Part shown: piece by piece, positions 1 to 10,463 of the stretch
Numbering within the stretch: position 1 is the first letter of the stretch
Layout: every line of letters begins with the position of its first letter
DNA from: Dimorphilus gyrociliatus
Taxonomy: Eukaryota; Annelida; Polychaeta; Dinophilidae
Reading direction: 5' to 3'
Length of the DNA: 64,000 nt
Assembly (NCBI GenBank): GCA_904063045.1
Contig: CAJFCJ010000006.1
Span: 1,589,601 to 1,653,600, forward strand
Position numbers and translations under genes: made by a program
The notes under the pieces: generated by a model
Seen by the model: only the letters and a program-made list of their open reading frames with translations
What the model was told of the DNA's origin: nothing
Databases searched by the model: none

Positions 1-1254
1 GCCGACTAACGAAGAATTTCTACAAGTACAATGCTACAAGAAACGCTTTTCTCATTTGGCTTATCAAAGTTTTTATGCTCAAATTGTTCGGAAGGAGAGT
101 AAGCGACCGTAAGTTATTAGTAAATTCAAATACAACTTTCTTCTAGATGGTATTGATTCAACGTCTTTTAATTCTTTGAAGCGCAATCTACCGAAAACTC
201 TTAACTATCTTCAAACTAAGGCAAATGCCATCTCTATGAAGGGCTTTGTAAAAGTTTTGCTGGGTATACTTTAGGAAATTTAGGTTTAATGTGGTGTGGA
301 CAGCAGGCAAAAGACTGTTTGAACAAAGAACTAGATTTTTCCACTATAAGATGGGCTTGGGACGATTTTCGAGAAAATCATTATAGGACACTCTTTGCTG
401 AAGATTGTGTTGGGCTCAGCATGTATTGAAGATTTAAAGGTTTTCGAAATCAACCAATGGATTATTGGATGCTGTCCCTTTCGTACGACCGCCGAGACAA
501 ACCCGATTAATGAATATGGCCAGAATTATCCAGGATAAAGGACAAATGTTTCAGCTATCTTAGATTGGTTAGCTGAATTTTTTCTATAAAAAGGATAGAT
601 ACCCTGCTCAAATCCACTAAAACTAACAAAGTCCATAATTCTAGGGGCGGATGATCGTCTTATGGGGATGAATGCTTGACTTTCAATCGTTAATTCTTGG
701 AAAGGTATCTAAATAATACATTTATTTTTTCAACGGAGATCATAGTCTAAGACACGGAGAGTTTAGAGCAACCTACATCGGAAGAATTGAAAAATATTTA
801 CCATTTCTCTTGGTAATAGCACCAAGATATTTCATAAAATCCTATCCTCATTTATTAACAATCTTCGATGTTTACCAAGCTCTATATATTAACGACTCGT
901 CCATTTATATGAATATTATGAAAAATCAGATAGGACAATCTGTTTGTATCGGATATCGAAGGATAGAAATTCGATATAAAATCATTATGTGACGAGTTAA
1001 GATTATATAAAGTTTACGACGCTTTTATATATTGAAGGAATGAAATTATTGAAAAGATTCATATTGATATTCGGCTGAGAATGGTTCCGGCGAGGAAGAA
1101 AGCGAATATTGGTATGATAGAGGCAACTATTGGATATACTGAAGATACAAAAGTTTTTTCTCTATTGGAACAAATTAATCGAATAGACGCTTTTAAAGAT
1201 TTATCGTATTATGTTGGAAAAAGGATTTTAAACAATATTTGTTACTGTCTATAA
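1..1254 (+). pseudogene. Broken coding remnant, truncated by the window edge
   Basis: The stretch reads as protein-like sequence but switches frame repeatedly. One frame is open from base 2 to 271 apart from a TAA at 110-112. A second is open from 274 to 426, and the first resumes at 428-535. Further open pieces follow at about 810-989 and 1050-1251, ending with TAA at 1252-1254. Composition in the open parts is protein-like (Trp, Cys and mixed residues, not low complexity). I do not recognise the family. The frame ends inside the 3' end of the convergent kinase-like gene (13-base overlap), an arrangement typical of compact viral or mobile genomes and not seen elsewhere in the window. I read it as a decayed gene of an integrated element. 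An unrecognised multi-exon host gene is less likely, because the frame changes lack convincing splice sites. Confidence 0.4.
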
Positions 1255-2636
1255 ATTAACTTATTTAATAGACGCTTTTTTAGATAAATGAAATTTGAAC
1301 AGAAAGAATCATCTTTCTCTGATAGTATTCTATCATCTTCAGGCCTATAGTCTTTTGACAGTACATTCCCTATCCCTAAGATTTTAACAATGGATGCTCT
1401 AGGACCATTTTGTTTTGTGTATACTTCTTTTGTTTCTAACCATGTTCTATCGAGATTGTTTGTTATAGTATATAATGTTTGATAATCGTCTAGAACTGAA
1501 GATGACTCTAGACAAGATATTATGTCTTCTAGGCCCAATTTCAGTGCATTGTTTACACTACGAACAATTCTACCCAAGGACTTTCTGTCAACATTAAACA
1601 AGTTAGGATGTGTTGCTGTCAAAGCCTTTGTATCTGTTTGGAAGGAACCGTACAAAGTTGCTCTTGAGAAGTTCGTCAATACTGGGCATGTCCAACCTTC
1701 GCCATCGACGTAGGTGGTAACTATAGAGTTCATGCTAATATTATTGACGATTATCGACTTCCTATGACATTTTTGAATGAGTTTAAACAAATCTGCTAGT
1801 AGTTTCATCCATCTCCAGTTTGGCATCAGTTTCTTTTTCGGTCTATGTTCTCTATTGTATGTTTCATGTATTAAGAGACGATGGAGAGTAGCAATTTCGA
1901 ATGATCGCGAATCCCCAATTAATAATGTAACAAGAGCTACAGGAAGGAAATGACTATTTGTCATCAAATTAACAAGACCGAATGAAGACGGAGCAATATT
2001 TTTAATGTTTCTTCCAATGTAGTCTAGGATGTGGGCCTCCTTGGTTAAACTGATAGCTATTGGACTCTTGTCATTCAATTTATATATTTTTATTGCCACC
2101 GCGAAACGATTCTCTGAAACAGGATCGCGAAGAAAACCACCGATAACTACACCTCTCTTCCCCGAACCTAACAGGATCGGCTCGTTACTTTTGTCTTTAT
2201 AGGCAATTTCTAGTTGAGAAGGATTGATAAAATTCAAAGAGAACATATTAGGATACGTTCCTTTGTCATTTCCAACTAACGCCCTCCATTCTTGATTGTA
2301 TAACATTTCTAGTTGAGAATGGTCTAGAATGCGTGGATTGAGTAAAGGAGTTACGATTTTTTGAAAGTGATTATCAATGACAGGCGTCCAATATCGTCCT
2401 CTGGTAATATGATGATCGTTGATACGGGATAAAAAGTTGTTGAGAAATTGCTTAGAAGTCTTTCTTGAACTAAATCTGCGGATAGATAGATGAGAAGGCT
2501 CCAGATCTGTTGAAATAGAATCCAACCTCTCTTTACGATTTGCAAGGATTAGTTTGGATTTCTTTCTGGAGTATATTATTGTAATTCTTTTCTCACGAAA
2601 ATAAGGAACACAATTACTCCAACTGTGTTCTATCAT
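1242..2636 (-). CDS. Intronless kinase-fold protein with degenerate catalytic motifs (pseudokinase)
   Basis: This single-exon frame encodes 464 residues. Residues 155-164 (LLGSGKRGVV) match a kinase glycine loop, 180-183 (VAIK) match the ATP-anchoring lysine strand, and Glu200 fits the helix-C glutamate. The catalytic loop at about 291-305 reads IIVNNISMNSIV where active kinases have IIHNDLKPDNIL. The catalytic Asp is therefore Asn299, and the following Lys and Asn are Ser. The DFG position reads TNFS, with Asn322 in place of the metal-binding Asp. Nucleotide binding may persist but phosphotransfer is unlikely. The N-terminal 150 residues are basic and unrecognised. It has no introns, overlaps a convergent broken frame at its 3' end and a small frame at its 5' end, unlike the intron-rich genes nearby. 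It could be a decayed viral-type kinase gene or a host pseudokinase. The kinase fold is fairly sure; the origin is inference. Confidence 0.6.
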   Translation of the reverse strand: MIEHSWSNCVPYFREKRITIIYSRKKSKLILANRKERLDSISTDLEPSHLSIRRFSSRKTSKQFLNNFLSRINDHHITRGRYWTPVIDNHFQKIVTPLLNPRILDHSQLEMLYNQEWRALVGNDKGTYPNMFSLNFINPSQLEIAYKDKSNEPILLGSGKRGVVIGGFLRDPVSENRFAVAIKIYKLNDKSPIAISLTKEAHILDYIGRNIKNIAPSSFGLVNLMTNSHFLPVALVTLLIGDSRSFEIATLHRLLIHETYNREHRPKKKLMPNWRWMKLLADLFKLIQKCHRKSIIVNNISMNSIVTTYVDGEGWTCPVLTNFSRATLYGSFQTDTKALTATHPNLFNVDRKSLGRIVRSVNNALKLGLEDIISCLESSSVLDDYQTLYTITNNLDRTWLETKEVYTKQNGPRASIVKILGIGNVLSKDYRPEDDRILSEKDDSFCSNFIYLKKRLLNKLIYRQ

Positions 2637-2835
2637 TAAGTCGTCTGATATTTTTTTGCCTTCTTCTTTCTAAGCCCCCTAAGATTCTTTTTGATCGCTG
2701 CACAAAAGGAAATGGAAAGAGCAATTGAAAGGAAAAAGTTGCTGTTGATATTCTGGAAAGAATGGCGGAAATGGTTGCTTTATCCAAGTAAAACCATGTT
2801 CCAAACTTTCTTTCTAGGTCAAATATAAACTGCAA
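2614..2835 (-). CDS. Small basic ORF overlapping the kinase-like gene start
   Basis: This is a 73-residue frame on the same strand as the kinase-like gene. Its 3' end overlaps that gene's ATG by 23 bases in another frame. It has a hydrophobic middle (about residues 20-47) and an arginine-rich tail (ERRRQKNIRR). No family is recognised. It is listed only because the overlap fits the compact packing of this end of the window. It may equally be a chance frame or the remains of a longer upstream gene. Confidence 0.2.
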   Translation of the reverse strand: MQFIFDLERKFGTWFYLDKATISAILSRISTATFSFQLLFPFPFVQRSKRILGGLERRRQKNIRRLNDRTQLE

Positions 2836-3957
2836 TTTCCTTGAGTATTTTAAAATTTCAAATACAAAATAAAAAACAACTCTTACTTTAACTGACTAAA
2901 ATAGTAACAAAATTGTCTTGTAGTCCAATATTACATTGCTTTTTTTTTCTATAATATTTGTAATAGTAAACGAATCTTTATATTGATTAAATAGATAAAG
3001 CATTGGCCTTTTAAACTTGACGCTTTCCTAGCTTTTCCTATAATTCTTTTGATATTTTTATCAATAGATGGCGCTACAGTATTCATGAACCTTCTTTTAA
3101 TCCATCATCAGACACGCATGTGGACCCACGCATATAAAAGTTATCAAGTTATCTCCCACCCTCCTCTCTCTCTCTCTCTCTCTCTGCTTCCTTTTCAATA
3201 TTTTTCATTAAAAGTCATATGATCAAAACTAACTTTGTTACATTTGTATTGACTGTTTGTCTTGTCATTTACGCCACAGAATATCACAATTCAATTAGAT
3301 TAAAATATTTGGCAAACACTACTTCTATTATTTCTTTTCCTTTCTAAATTTACGTGCTTTTTAGTGTTTTTTTTGTTTCTAATCTTTAAAACTATAGAAA
3401 ATAAGAAGAGTCTAGGAAAACTTACAAGAACCAACTTGGTAATTAATTTGCATAGCATCTGTTTTCCGTAATAATATGAAAAAGATATAAAAAAACCCTC
3501 TTAATATAGACCGACTAAAGGCTTTTTTAAGAAACTGATTATATATTATATTCTAATAGCCAGATGTTATATATTTTAACTTTTCTTGGACAGATTATAG
3601 TAAAAGCAAAATAAGCGATAGGAAGAAGATAGGAAATATATGATTTAGGGATTATAGGGAAGGTAACTAGTTAGATATGAAGGTAAACAGAGGTAGAGGA
3701 AGAATAAGCATTCTTTCGTATAAAATAAAGCATCTTTTATTCTCATTTTTTGTTCAATTTATTAAGACTATTAAAAGACTCCAGAGATTATTTATGAAAT
3801 GCCTACATATATATACACACTGTATATAGGCATTTTTAGAGAGACTTGAAAATACGCATTGTATTTAGAATGACTTTTTCTTTATTATTTCAATTAGATG
3901 TTTTCTTTTTTGTCCTTCTTAAATAAATATTTAAACAAATCGATTTAATTTTAATAA
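2836..3957. other. Intergenic, AT-rich; no gene seen
   Basis: No supported coding sequence. It holds a TAGATGGCGC CTCF-like core at 3065-3074, a CT microsatellite at about 3164-3185, and a TTTATT near 3887-3892. The last is AATAAA on the minus strand and could be the polyadenylation signal of the allatostatin-C gene. Confidence 0.6.
3065..3074 (+). promoter_or_regulatory. CTCF-like core site
   Basis: TAGATGGCGC lies inside CAATAGATGGCGCTACAG. It matches the conserved AGRKGGCGC core bound by CTCF in flies and vertebrates. It is one of a recurrent non-coding family in this window (see findings). Confidence 0.4.
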
Positions 3958-4807
3958 TCACCAACAAGATACCAATGACCAGTAGCAAGGTTTACCACGT
4001 TTTTTGTCTATCATATCTTCTACATTCCGGTTTTCGTTCAGTGTTTTCAATAGTAAATTGTAAAACTTTGCAAATTGTTCAGGTTTTACAGATTTCTGAA
4101 AAATGATATAAAAAAAACAAACAAGAAGATAAACTAATGTTATCATTTAATATATTAAATAAAAATAACGACAGTATAAACTATAAAAAAAAGCTGGGAG
4201 AAGAAGTAGAAAAGAAAGTGGAAGAAGAAGAAGAAAAAGAAAAATTGCATAATAAAAAGAACTTAGAAAGAAAGTCGGACAAGATGAAAAGACTTAATTG
4301 ACATAATTGACTATGACTTGATGAATAAGAAAAAAGTAACTTGATTATAGTTTTAAACTTGATATTTTACTAATCACTTATGTCTTTATATTCTAATTAG
4401 CATTTTATATTCATTGAATATTTGTTTTTCCTTACTGATTCTCCTCCTTTTCCAGCAAATCTTATTTTTGTCTTTTTCATCTTTCTATCGTTATCTTCTT
4501 CTTCTTTTCTTTCTTTTTCTTATATATATATATATATATACAGTATATCTTTCTTTCCCTTCCCTCCTACACTCTTCATTCCTCACTGCGTCTGTCTAAC
4601 TTCTTTTTGTCTCTTTATTTTGCACCTTCGCTCTTTCTCCCTCGTTTTCTCTATCTTGTATAGAAAAGAATGAAACAATAAAATACTTACTTGAATGTCA
4701 TTAGCTCCTGCTACCATTGATATTTTACGGGCTTCATTTTCAATACTCCGCTCGTACGACGAGCCGACAAAAAGACAAGCCAGAAGAATGACAAAGACGG
4801 CCGTCAT
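3958..4807 (-). CDS. Allatostatin-C/somatostatin-type neuropeptide precursor
   Basis: Exons are 4691-4807 (39 codons) and 3958-4095 (45 codons plus stop), joined in phase 0 across GTAAGT...TTTTTCAG. They give an 84-residue secreted precursor. Residues 1-16 form a signal peptide (MTAVFVILLACLFVGS). An acidic/neutral spacer follows, then the processing site KKR and the C-terminal peptide GKPCYWSLVSCW. The ring Cys-Tyr-Trp-x-x-Val-Ser-Cys and the final aromatic match the allatostatin-C pattern C[YA][FW]xx[IV]SC[FW], with Trp replacing the usual terminal Phe. There is no C-terminal Gly, so no amidation is expected. The disulfide-closed peptide should act on somatostatin/allatostatin-C type receptors (family knowledge). 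A TATA box and a perfect CRE lie directly upstream. The precursor type is confident; receptor and physiology are inferred. Confidence 0.88.
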
Positions 4808-4841
4808 GTTTGATTTGAAGCGCTCCGCCCATGCAAAACGC

Positions 4842-4868
4842 TTTTTATAACGCGAAGGAGTGACGTCA
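4842..4868 (-). promoter_or_regulatory. CRE plus TATA promoter of the allatostatin-C gene
   Basis: On the minus strand a palindromic CRE, TGACGTCA (4861-4868), is followed by TATAAAAA (4842-4849). The ATG at 4807 is about 35 bases beyond the TATA box. Spacing predicts transcription starting near 4815-4820 with a very short leader. This would also exclude an out-of-frame upstream ATG close to the TATA box. The arrangement suggests cAMP/CREB-responsive expression, as is common for neuropeptide genes. Confidence 0.65.
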
Positions 4869-6109
4869 TTCGAAGCTTTTCCGAAGCAAATTATTTTTTT
4901 TTGTGTAGATATACAGCAATTAAGGAAACTACTAAGCTACTTGTTACGGAGATGAAATGTTAATTAATAAAACTTTTGCATTTTACTATCTTCTTTATAT
5001 AGATGGAAAGTTTTTAAAATGTAACGCTTTTCAATCAATAATCGATATTATTAATATTATTAGAAACTGTCACCGATTTGTTCTTCTTTTGATATATTCA
5101 CTTAATTAATAATATATGAATAAACAGTGGGAAAAAGAGTATTTTTAGATCGACCCTTAAACCATTATAATTTACCTTATTGAACAAATTGAAAAAGAGT
5201 TGTGAGTTGTTGTACGTACCATCTATTTTCGTAATTAAAGGTTTATACTTTCTAGATAGGAGAATGAGAGGATAGCACTGTAAAAATTTACTATCTCTAG
5301 TAGTTTGCAATAAAGTAAATACATGTTCAATGAAGTTATAAGAGGGATATCATTATGTTTCAACTACGTAAGTAGTATAGAGAAAATAGATGATGACCCA
5401 CTTTTTCTTCAAACCTTACTGATTTATTAATTTTCAATAGTAAATATACATTATGTCCTGATTATATATATAGTTTGAATGCAATATAGTTGTATATATA
5501 TATAGATATATATTTTTATATATTATTCGCTTTGTCTCATTGTTTATGCCTATATATATATAATTGTTACATTGTAAAAAAAAAAAGAAAAAACAAAAAA
5601 TAGATGATTAACTTTATATTCTAGAAATGGCCGCGACAAGTTCAAGTGTTTAAATAGAAAATCCATTTAGGAATTGTGAGCTTGTTGATTTAATAAAAAA
5701 AACATGATTTACAACACTTCCAGTACGTAGTTTTACCCTAAGAGCTACAGTAGGTACATATTGTTGGAAACCTTTGAAATACTCGACGATAAGGGAAGAA
5801 CGATGCTAAATTGAAACAAAAAAACGGGAAATGTATTATGATCACCAAATGTGCTCAAACTTAGTTTGTCACGTAAAGTAGAGAGATAAATTCTTCTGCA
5901 ACTCAGGTGTTGGTAAAGAAACCCGGCTTTTAATTGGAGGAGAAAAAAAAGGATTGACATTTCTTATTCTTTACACCTACCTAAACTACTTTTAGCCAAT
6001 GATTAAGTTATTTATATATTTTACCGGAGAAATTAACTTGAGATTATCATTTAAAAAGTACTAAATAGAGTTCTATTAATAAATTACATTAATTCACCGT
6101 TATTCCCTT

Positions 6110-6114
<5 letters not shown>

Positions 6115-6174
<60 letters not shown>
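6115..6174. repeat. (TA)n microsatellite
   Basis: About thirty uninterrupted TA units; the longest simple repeat in the window. Confidence 0.95.
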
Positions 6175-6180
<6 letters not shown>

Positions 6181-6522
6181 GCGATGATTATATGTTTAAT
6201 TTATCTCATATATGCATTTATAGCCTCTTTTTTAATCAATCATTTCTTCTATAATGAGAGAGAGAAGGGTAAAAGGTGTATGGAAGAATAATGTCATCAG
6301 GTGTTAAATCAGATATATAATATAAGCTTTAAATCAAAAATGAAATCCCTAAACAGAAACTACAGCGTAACAGAGTATGCATCGACTACTCAGGGGTTTT
6401 CATAAGGAAGATGGAGTTATTTAATTACCAGTTTTCACACTATCATCTTGTACTGCTTTTTTTTTCTTTTTAATTTATCTAATAATCATTCTCTCTCTCT
6501 TTCTCCCTTTCTCCCTTTCCCA

Positions 6523-6553
<31 letters not shown>

Positions 6554-7684
6554 GTTCTCTCTTCAGTAGGCAATTTAATAGAATTAGTCCATATTTCGCC
6601 TCTCATAGAATGATTCTGTAGAAAGAGTAACCTTTCTACTGATGCTCATTTCTCATTTAAATATTAATTTTTCTTTAATTATACTATTATTTACTATTCT
6701 TATATATTTATAGACATTTCTAAATTGTAGTTTCAACGCAAAAAATCTATTAAAAGGTAGTGAAACATTATATTCTTCCATAGCAAATTCAATTTACGAA
6801 AAAATGGGAATAATTGAAGATAAATATAGTGCATTAAAGGTTAATATACAAAGCCTCAATGTGTTTTTATATAGAGAAATTTAAGAATCGTAGTTGAATA
6901 TAAAGTTCAAGGAACTCTATTTTGTAGGTCGTCTCCTCTCTCATCAACAAAGATTACGAGTGTAATTTCATAAAGCATAACATACGATTTATTTTGTCCT
7001 AGAATTTGGAACAATACAACAGTGTTTTGTCTCTATTAACAAACTTCTAAAATGAACAGTTAAGTCTATTATATGGGAGGAGAAATTATTTGCGAGGCTC
7101 TATAAATGATATATTAAAAGTTCTGTTCCCTTCTGAAATATATTGAAATAAGCAATGGCTAAATATTTTAATGAGCTGGAAGACATTTTCACTTAGAATA
7201 AGAACGAAATTACCAAGTATCAATGGGAAAGTAACAGATGTAGTACTGAAACTTTTCAATAAAGAACTTTAGACCATGATGTTACAAGAGAGTTTCACTT
7301 AAACATGTTCTATTTCCGTTTGCCTATAATATATTTAAACATAAGTAGTTTTCAAAGTTGTCCAGAACAATCTCCTTTCACAAATGGTAAAATGTTTATT
7401 TGTTTTACTATTTACTATCGTTTTTATCGCTTGGTATTTAAATTATGTGAAAGCGTATTATCTTAAACAAAAAAGAAAATTTACGAAAGAGATAATGATG
7501 TAAGAAGAGAATTAAATTTTGATTACCATAGTATCATTTTATCTACAATACGCTATTTGTTTAATTCTTAAGATGATACGGTGAGTAAAATGCACTCTGA
7601 GGAAATAAATTGGGAATTTTTCATATCATACATCAATCCTAACCCGTCCAAGATCAGATGATAAATCTCTTATATTTCTATTCG

Positions 7685-7685
<1 letters not shown>

Positions 7686-7716
<31 letters not shown>
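7686..7716. repeat. (TA)n microsatellite
   Basis: About fifteen TA units in intergenic DNA. Confidence 0.9.
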
Positions 7717-7718
<2 letters not shown>

Positions 7719-8689
7719 AGCAAATTATCAAGAATAACCTTTTCATAATTACTCCATAAAAGAATGAACTTGAAGGACTTAATTTACATCTTTATATTTT
7801 CAACACGGTAAAATTGTTAACAATTATAGATTCAACACAGTACTTAATTATTACAATCTATTCCAGTATTAGTCGCCAGATTCTGTCGAGCAAAGACTGT
7901 AGAACGCCAACTCGGATGAATTATTTCTCCCTATGCAGAGCAATATATTATCTGAGATGATATTTGCGTTGAAAACAGTTGAACCATACGCCGGTGAATG
8001 GAGCCTGAAGAGTCGGTTCTTCCCAAAGGGATGACCGACTAATGAAAAGTTGACTGAAGAGAAGTTTCTCTATTACTAGACTATTAGTAAAATAAGAAGT
8101 CGAAATAAATTGACCTTTGAAAGTTCAAGAACGAATAGTACATTACATTACTATAGATTCACAGAATGAAAAGCTCAATGCACACATAAACGGCTAACAA
8201 AATGTTTAAAAAATTTGCTAACGTAACCATTTTTGAGCAATGTATAAAAAGTATATCATTATTACTAATTATAGCTGTTCTTCCACCACATGCAGTCATT
8301 CTATTAAATGGTATATTGGATAATTAAGCACACATTTAATTCAGTAAGGTGGGGGTAATAATGAGATACACAGTATGATATCTTGTTTTAAATTATTATA
8401 ACCCCTCTCTTTCTCTCCCTCTCTCCCTCCTTCTTTCCTACTGAAAAAATCTGTATGAATAATCATTCAGATAAAGTAAAAATATTGTATTGAGATTTAA
8501 AAGACACAAAATACGAATATTATTTTCCCAATCCAATTAATAATAATTCACTTTTTTTTAACTTAATTGAAATATAAGGCAAGTTGTGTTACTTCCTTTT
8601 TTCCCTCCGAATTGAAAAGTCTTCGATTCTAGTTTATTTTTCAACTTGAATCCTAAAAAGTTCGTTTTTCTCTTTTATTTAACATTGTA

Positions 8690-9676
8690 TTATTGATTAT
8701 ACATACTCATTCCAAAGAATTTTACTAATTCCTCTTCAGTCCAATTGCAGGATGTTATAATAAATAGACTGTCATTCTTTAACATACTTTCAACATTATT
8801 TTTATACCATAACTTTTTTTCTTGAACGTTTTCATCGCATAGGCTTATAGCATCAAATGTACCTATAAATTGTAATTAGGATGATCTTTCAAATATGGAT
8901 AAACTTTGCAGAGAAATCACCTTTATCTAGAACAATGTCGAATTTTTCCCAGTCAGCTTGTTTTTCCGTTAAATCGGAAACTGTATACGTAATATCTGGA
9001 AAATTATTCGAAATTGCGAATTTCTTAGCAAAATCAACAGCCCATTGAGAATAATCCACCCCGTGTAAATTTGTAAAATTCTTCTTTCTCTGTTTTAAAA
9101 AGAATAAAGTAAAATATATTACTTTTTCTCTTATTTTCTGTAAATGTACTATCGTTCAATGGCGCCATCTATAATATATATGTTGGAAACTATTAATTTT
9201 CATTTGTTTTAAATAATATAGCTGAATAGAATAATTATCTGTATCATAGCGATTACAGTTAAAGCTAATTTCATGCAATATTTAAATGACACTATATATT
9301 TTAGAAAATTACCAGCTCTAAGAGAGTATAGCCATTTCCACAGCCCAAGTCTATTATTGAAGAATCTAATTTTGTAATATTTTCACATATCCAATCCACC
9401 ATTCTTTTGACACTGTCTTTTCCGAACCAAATCTCGTCTGTATATCCATTAATATTAAAATTTTCTATTTCACGTTTATATGTAGAATCCCAGCTGTGGG
9501 CGATAATATAATTATATTAGAATATTTCATTACTTTTACTTTAAATTATATTTAAAGTGTATTTAAGTAACTGAAAATATTCAAGGGAATTATTAAAATC
9601 AAACTCACAATGTTTTTTGGCCTAATTCTGATGAATATTTATCTATTTTACAATCAGTGTCAGTAGGCTCAGCCAT
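8690..9676 (-). CDS. EEF1AKMT2: EEF1A lysine methyltransferase 2 (METTL10-like)
   Basis: Four exons, 9609-9676, 9313-9493, 8921-9089 and 8690-8862, give 196 residues with all phases consistent. The start MAEPTDTD leads into SELGQKTFWDSTYKRE, then the family signature GYTDEIWFGKDSVKRMVDW. The SAM-binding loop is SSIIDLGCGNGYTLLEL. Acidic post-I motifs (GVDYSQWAV) follow, then FDIVLDKGTFDAISL and ITSCNWTEEEL. These match METTL10/EEF1AKMT2, a cytosolic class I methyltransferase that methylates a lysine of translation factor eEF1A. The chain ends sooner than vertebrate proteins, soon after the SCNWT motif. It lies head-to-head with MRPL52, with only 43 bases between the two ATGs, so they probably share a bidirectional promoter. 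Confidence 0.9.
9162..9171 (-). promoter_or_regulatory. CTCF-like core site
   Basis: GCGCCATCTA (minus strand TAGATGGCGC) lies inside intron 2 of EEF1AKMT2. It is a member of the window's recurrent CTCF-like family. Confidence 0.35.
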
Positions 9677-9719
9677 TTTATGCAATATAAAAGTGTGCGG
9701 AACAAACTTTTCTGTAAAG
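9677..9719. promoter_or_regulatory. Shared bidirectional promoter of EEF1AKMT2 and MRPL52
   Basis: Only 43 bases separate the divergent start codons (9676 minus, 9720 plus), so both core promoters must overlap here and in the neighbouring 5' sequence. No TATA box is evident beyond an AT-rich stretch (GCAATATAAAAG). Confidence 0.55.
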
Positions 9720-10463
9720 ATGTCTATATTAAATACTACAAAACTAATGATCAGCCGAAAAATTTTTGCAGGAGTAAGAATATCTCCTGCTCTTTTTAGT
9801 AAGTTTGGTTATTTTGTTAATTTGTACATTGTTTCCAAGTTTGGGAAGATTCTTCTTTAAAATATCCTTTAGATTGAGCGATAATACGTTGATTTTGAAT
9901 GTTTTTAGCAGATCAGGGAAAGTCTTTATCAACATCAGCTTACTTTTTAGCTGGATCACAGTGGAGATTGGAGTAAATATTAAATACAAAAATATATATT
10001 TAAATATATAATTATCATTTTAATAAGTTTGCTAAATTGCTCTATATTTCTGAAGGCATGGCTTAGGCAAATGCGGTAACGAATATGGCCCATTAACTTC
10101 TATTCCAGATTGGAGCTACGCCGGTAAAGAAAAATATATTAAATTCAATTATTTCTAGAAACAGTAATCATAGAAAAAATCTAAATTACAGATGGAAGAG
10201 CAGCGCCTTTATCCTACAGTAAAACTCGACGTTTAAAAGATAAAGAAGAATTAGCTGTAAGTTGATAATAGAACAAAAAAGCAATTTATTATGTTTTCTT
10301 TCAATTAATGAATTAAATATTAACTAAATGATGTGTTTTTTTTTAGAAAAGTATCAAAAAACAAATAACACAAATGGATTTGGCTAAAGAATATCATAAA
10401 CAAGAAATAATGGATTTAAGTAAAAAAAGGTTTAAAAAAATTGAAAATAAACTAAAAAAATGA
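9720..10463 (+). CDS. MRPL52: Mitochondrial ribosomal protein L52 (mL52)
   Basis: Five exons, 9720-9798, 9951-9972, 10056-10123, 10192-10256 and 10347-10463, total 351 bases (116 residues plus stop). The first 26 residues form a basic, hydroxylated mitochondrial presequence (SRKIFAGVRISPALF). The body carries the mL52 signature GSQWRLEHGLGKCGNEYGPL then SIPDWSYADGRAAP, followed by a long basic helical tail. Family length is about 120. mL52 is an integral protein of the mitochondrial large ribosomal subunit. Exon 2 is a 22-base microexon that supplies GSQWRLE. Skipping it leaves a frame that meets a TAG at once, so it is required. AATAAA at 10571-10576 is a plausible polyadenylation signal. 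Confidence 0.9.

Larger units (their letters stand above)
4870..8689. other. Long AT-rich intergenic stretch; no gene supported
   Basis: Open frames here are short, AT-driven and without recognisable motifs. Contents are a 60-base (TA)n tract at 6115-6174, CT runs at 6527-6553, (TA)n at 7686-7716, and many TATATA tracts around 5480-5560. I saw no transposase, long inverted repeat or RNA gene. Confidence 0.6.

Noticed and set aside
10054-10067. Direct splice of MRPL52 exon 1 to the acceptor at 10055, or use of GCTTAG at 10066
   Set aside because: The first gives an immediate TAG; the second drops the conserved WRLEHGL block, which the microexon supplies.
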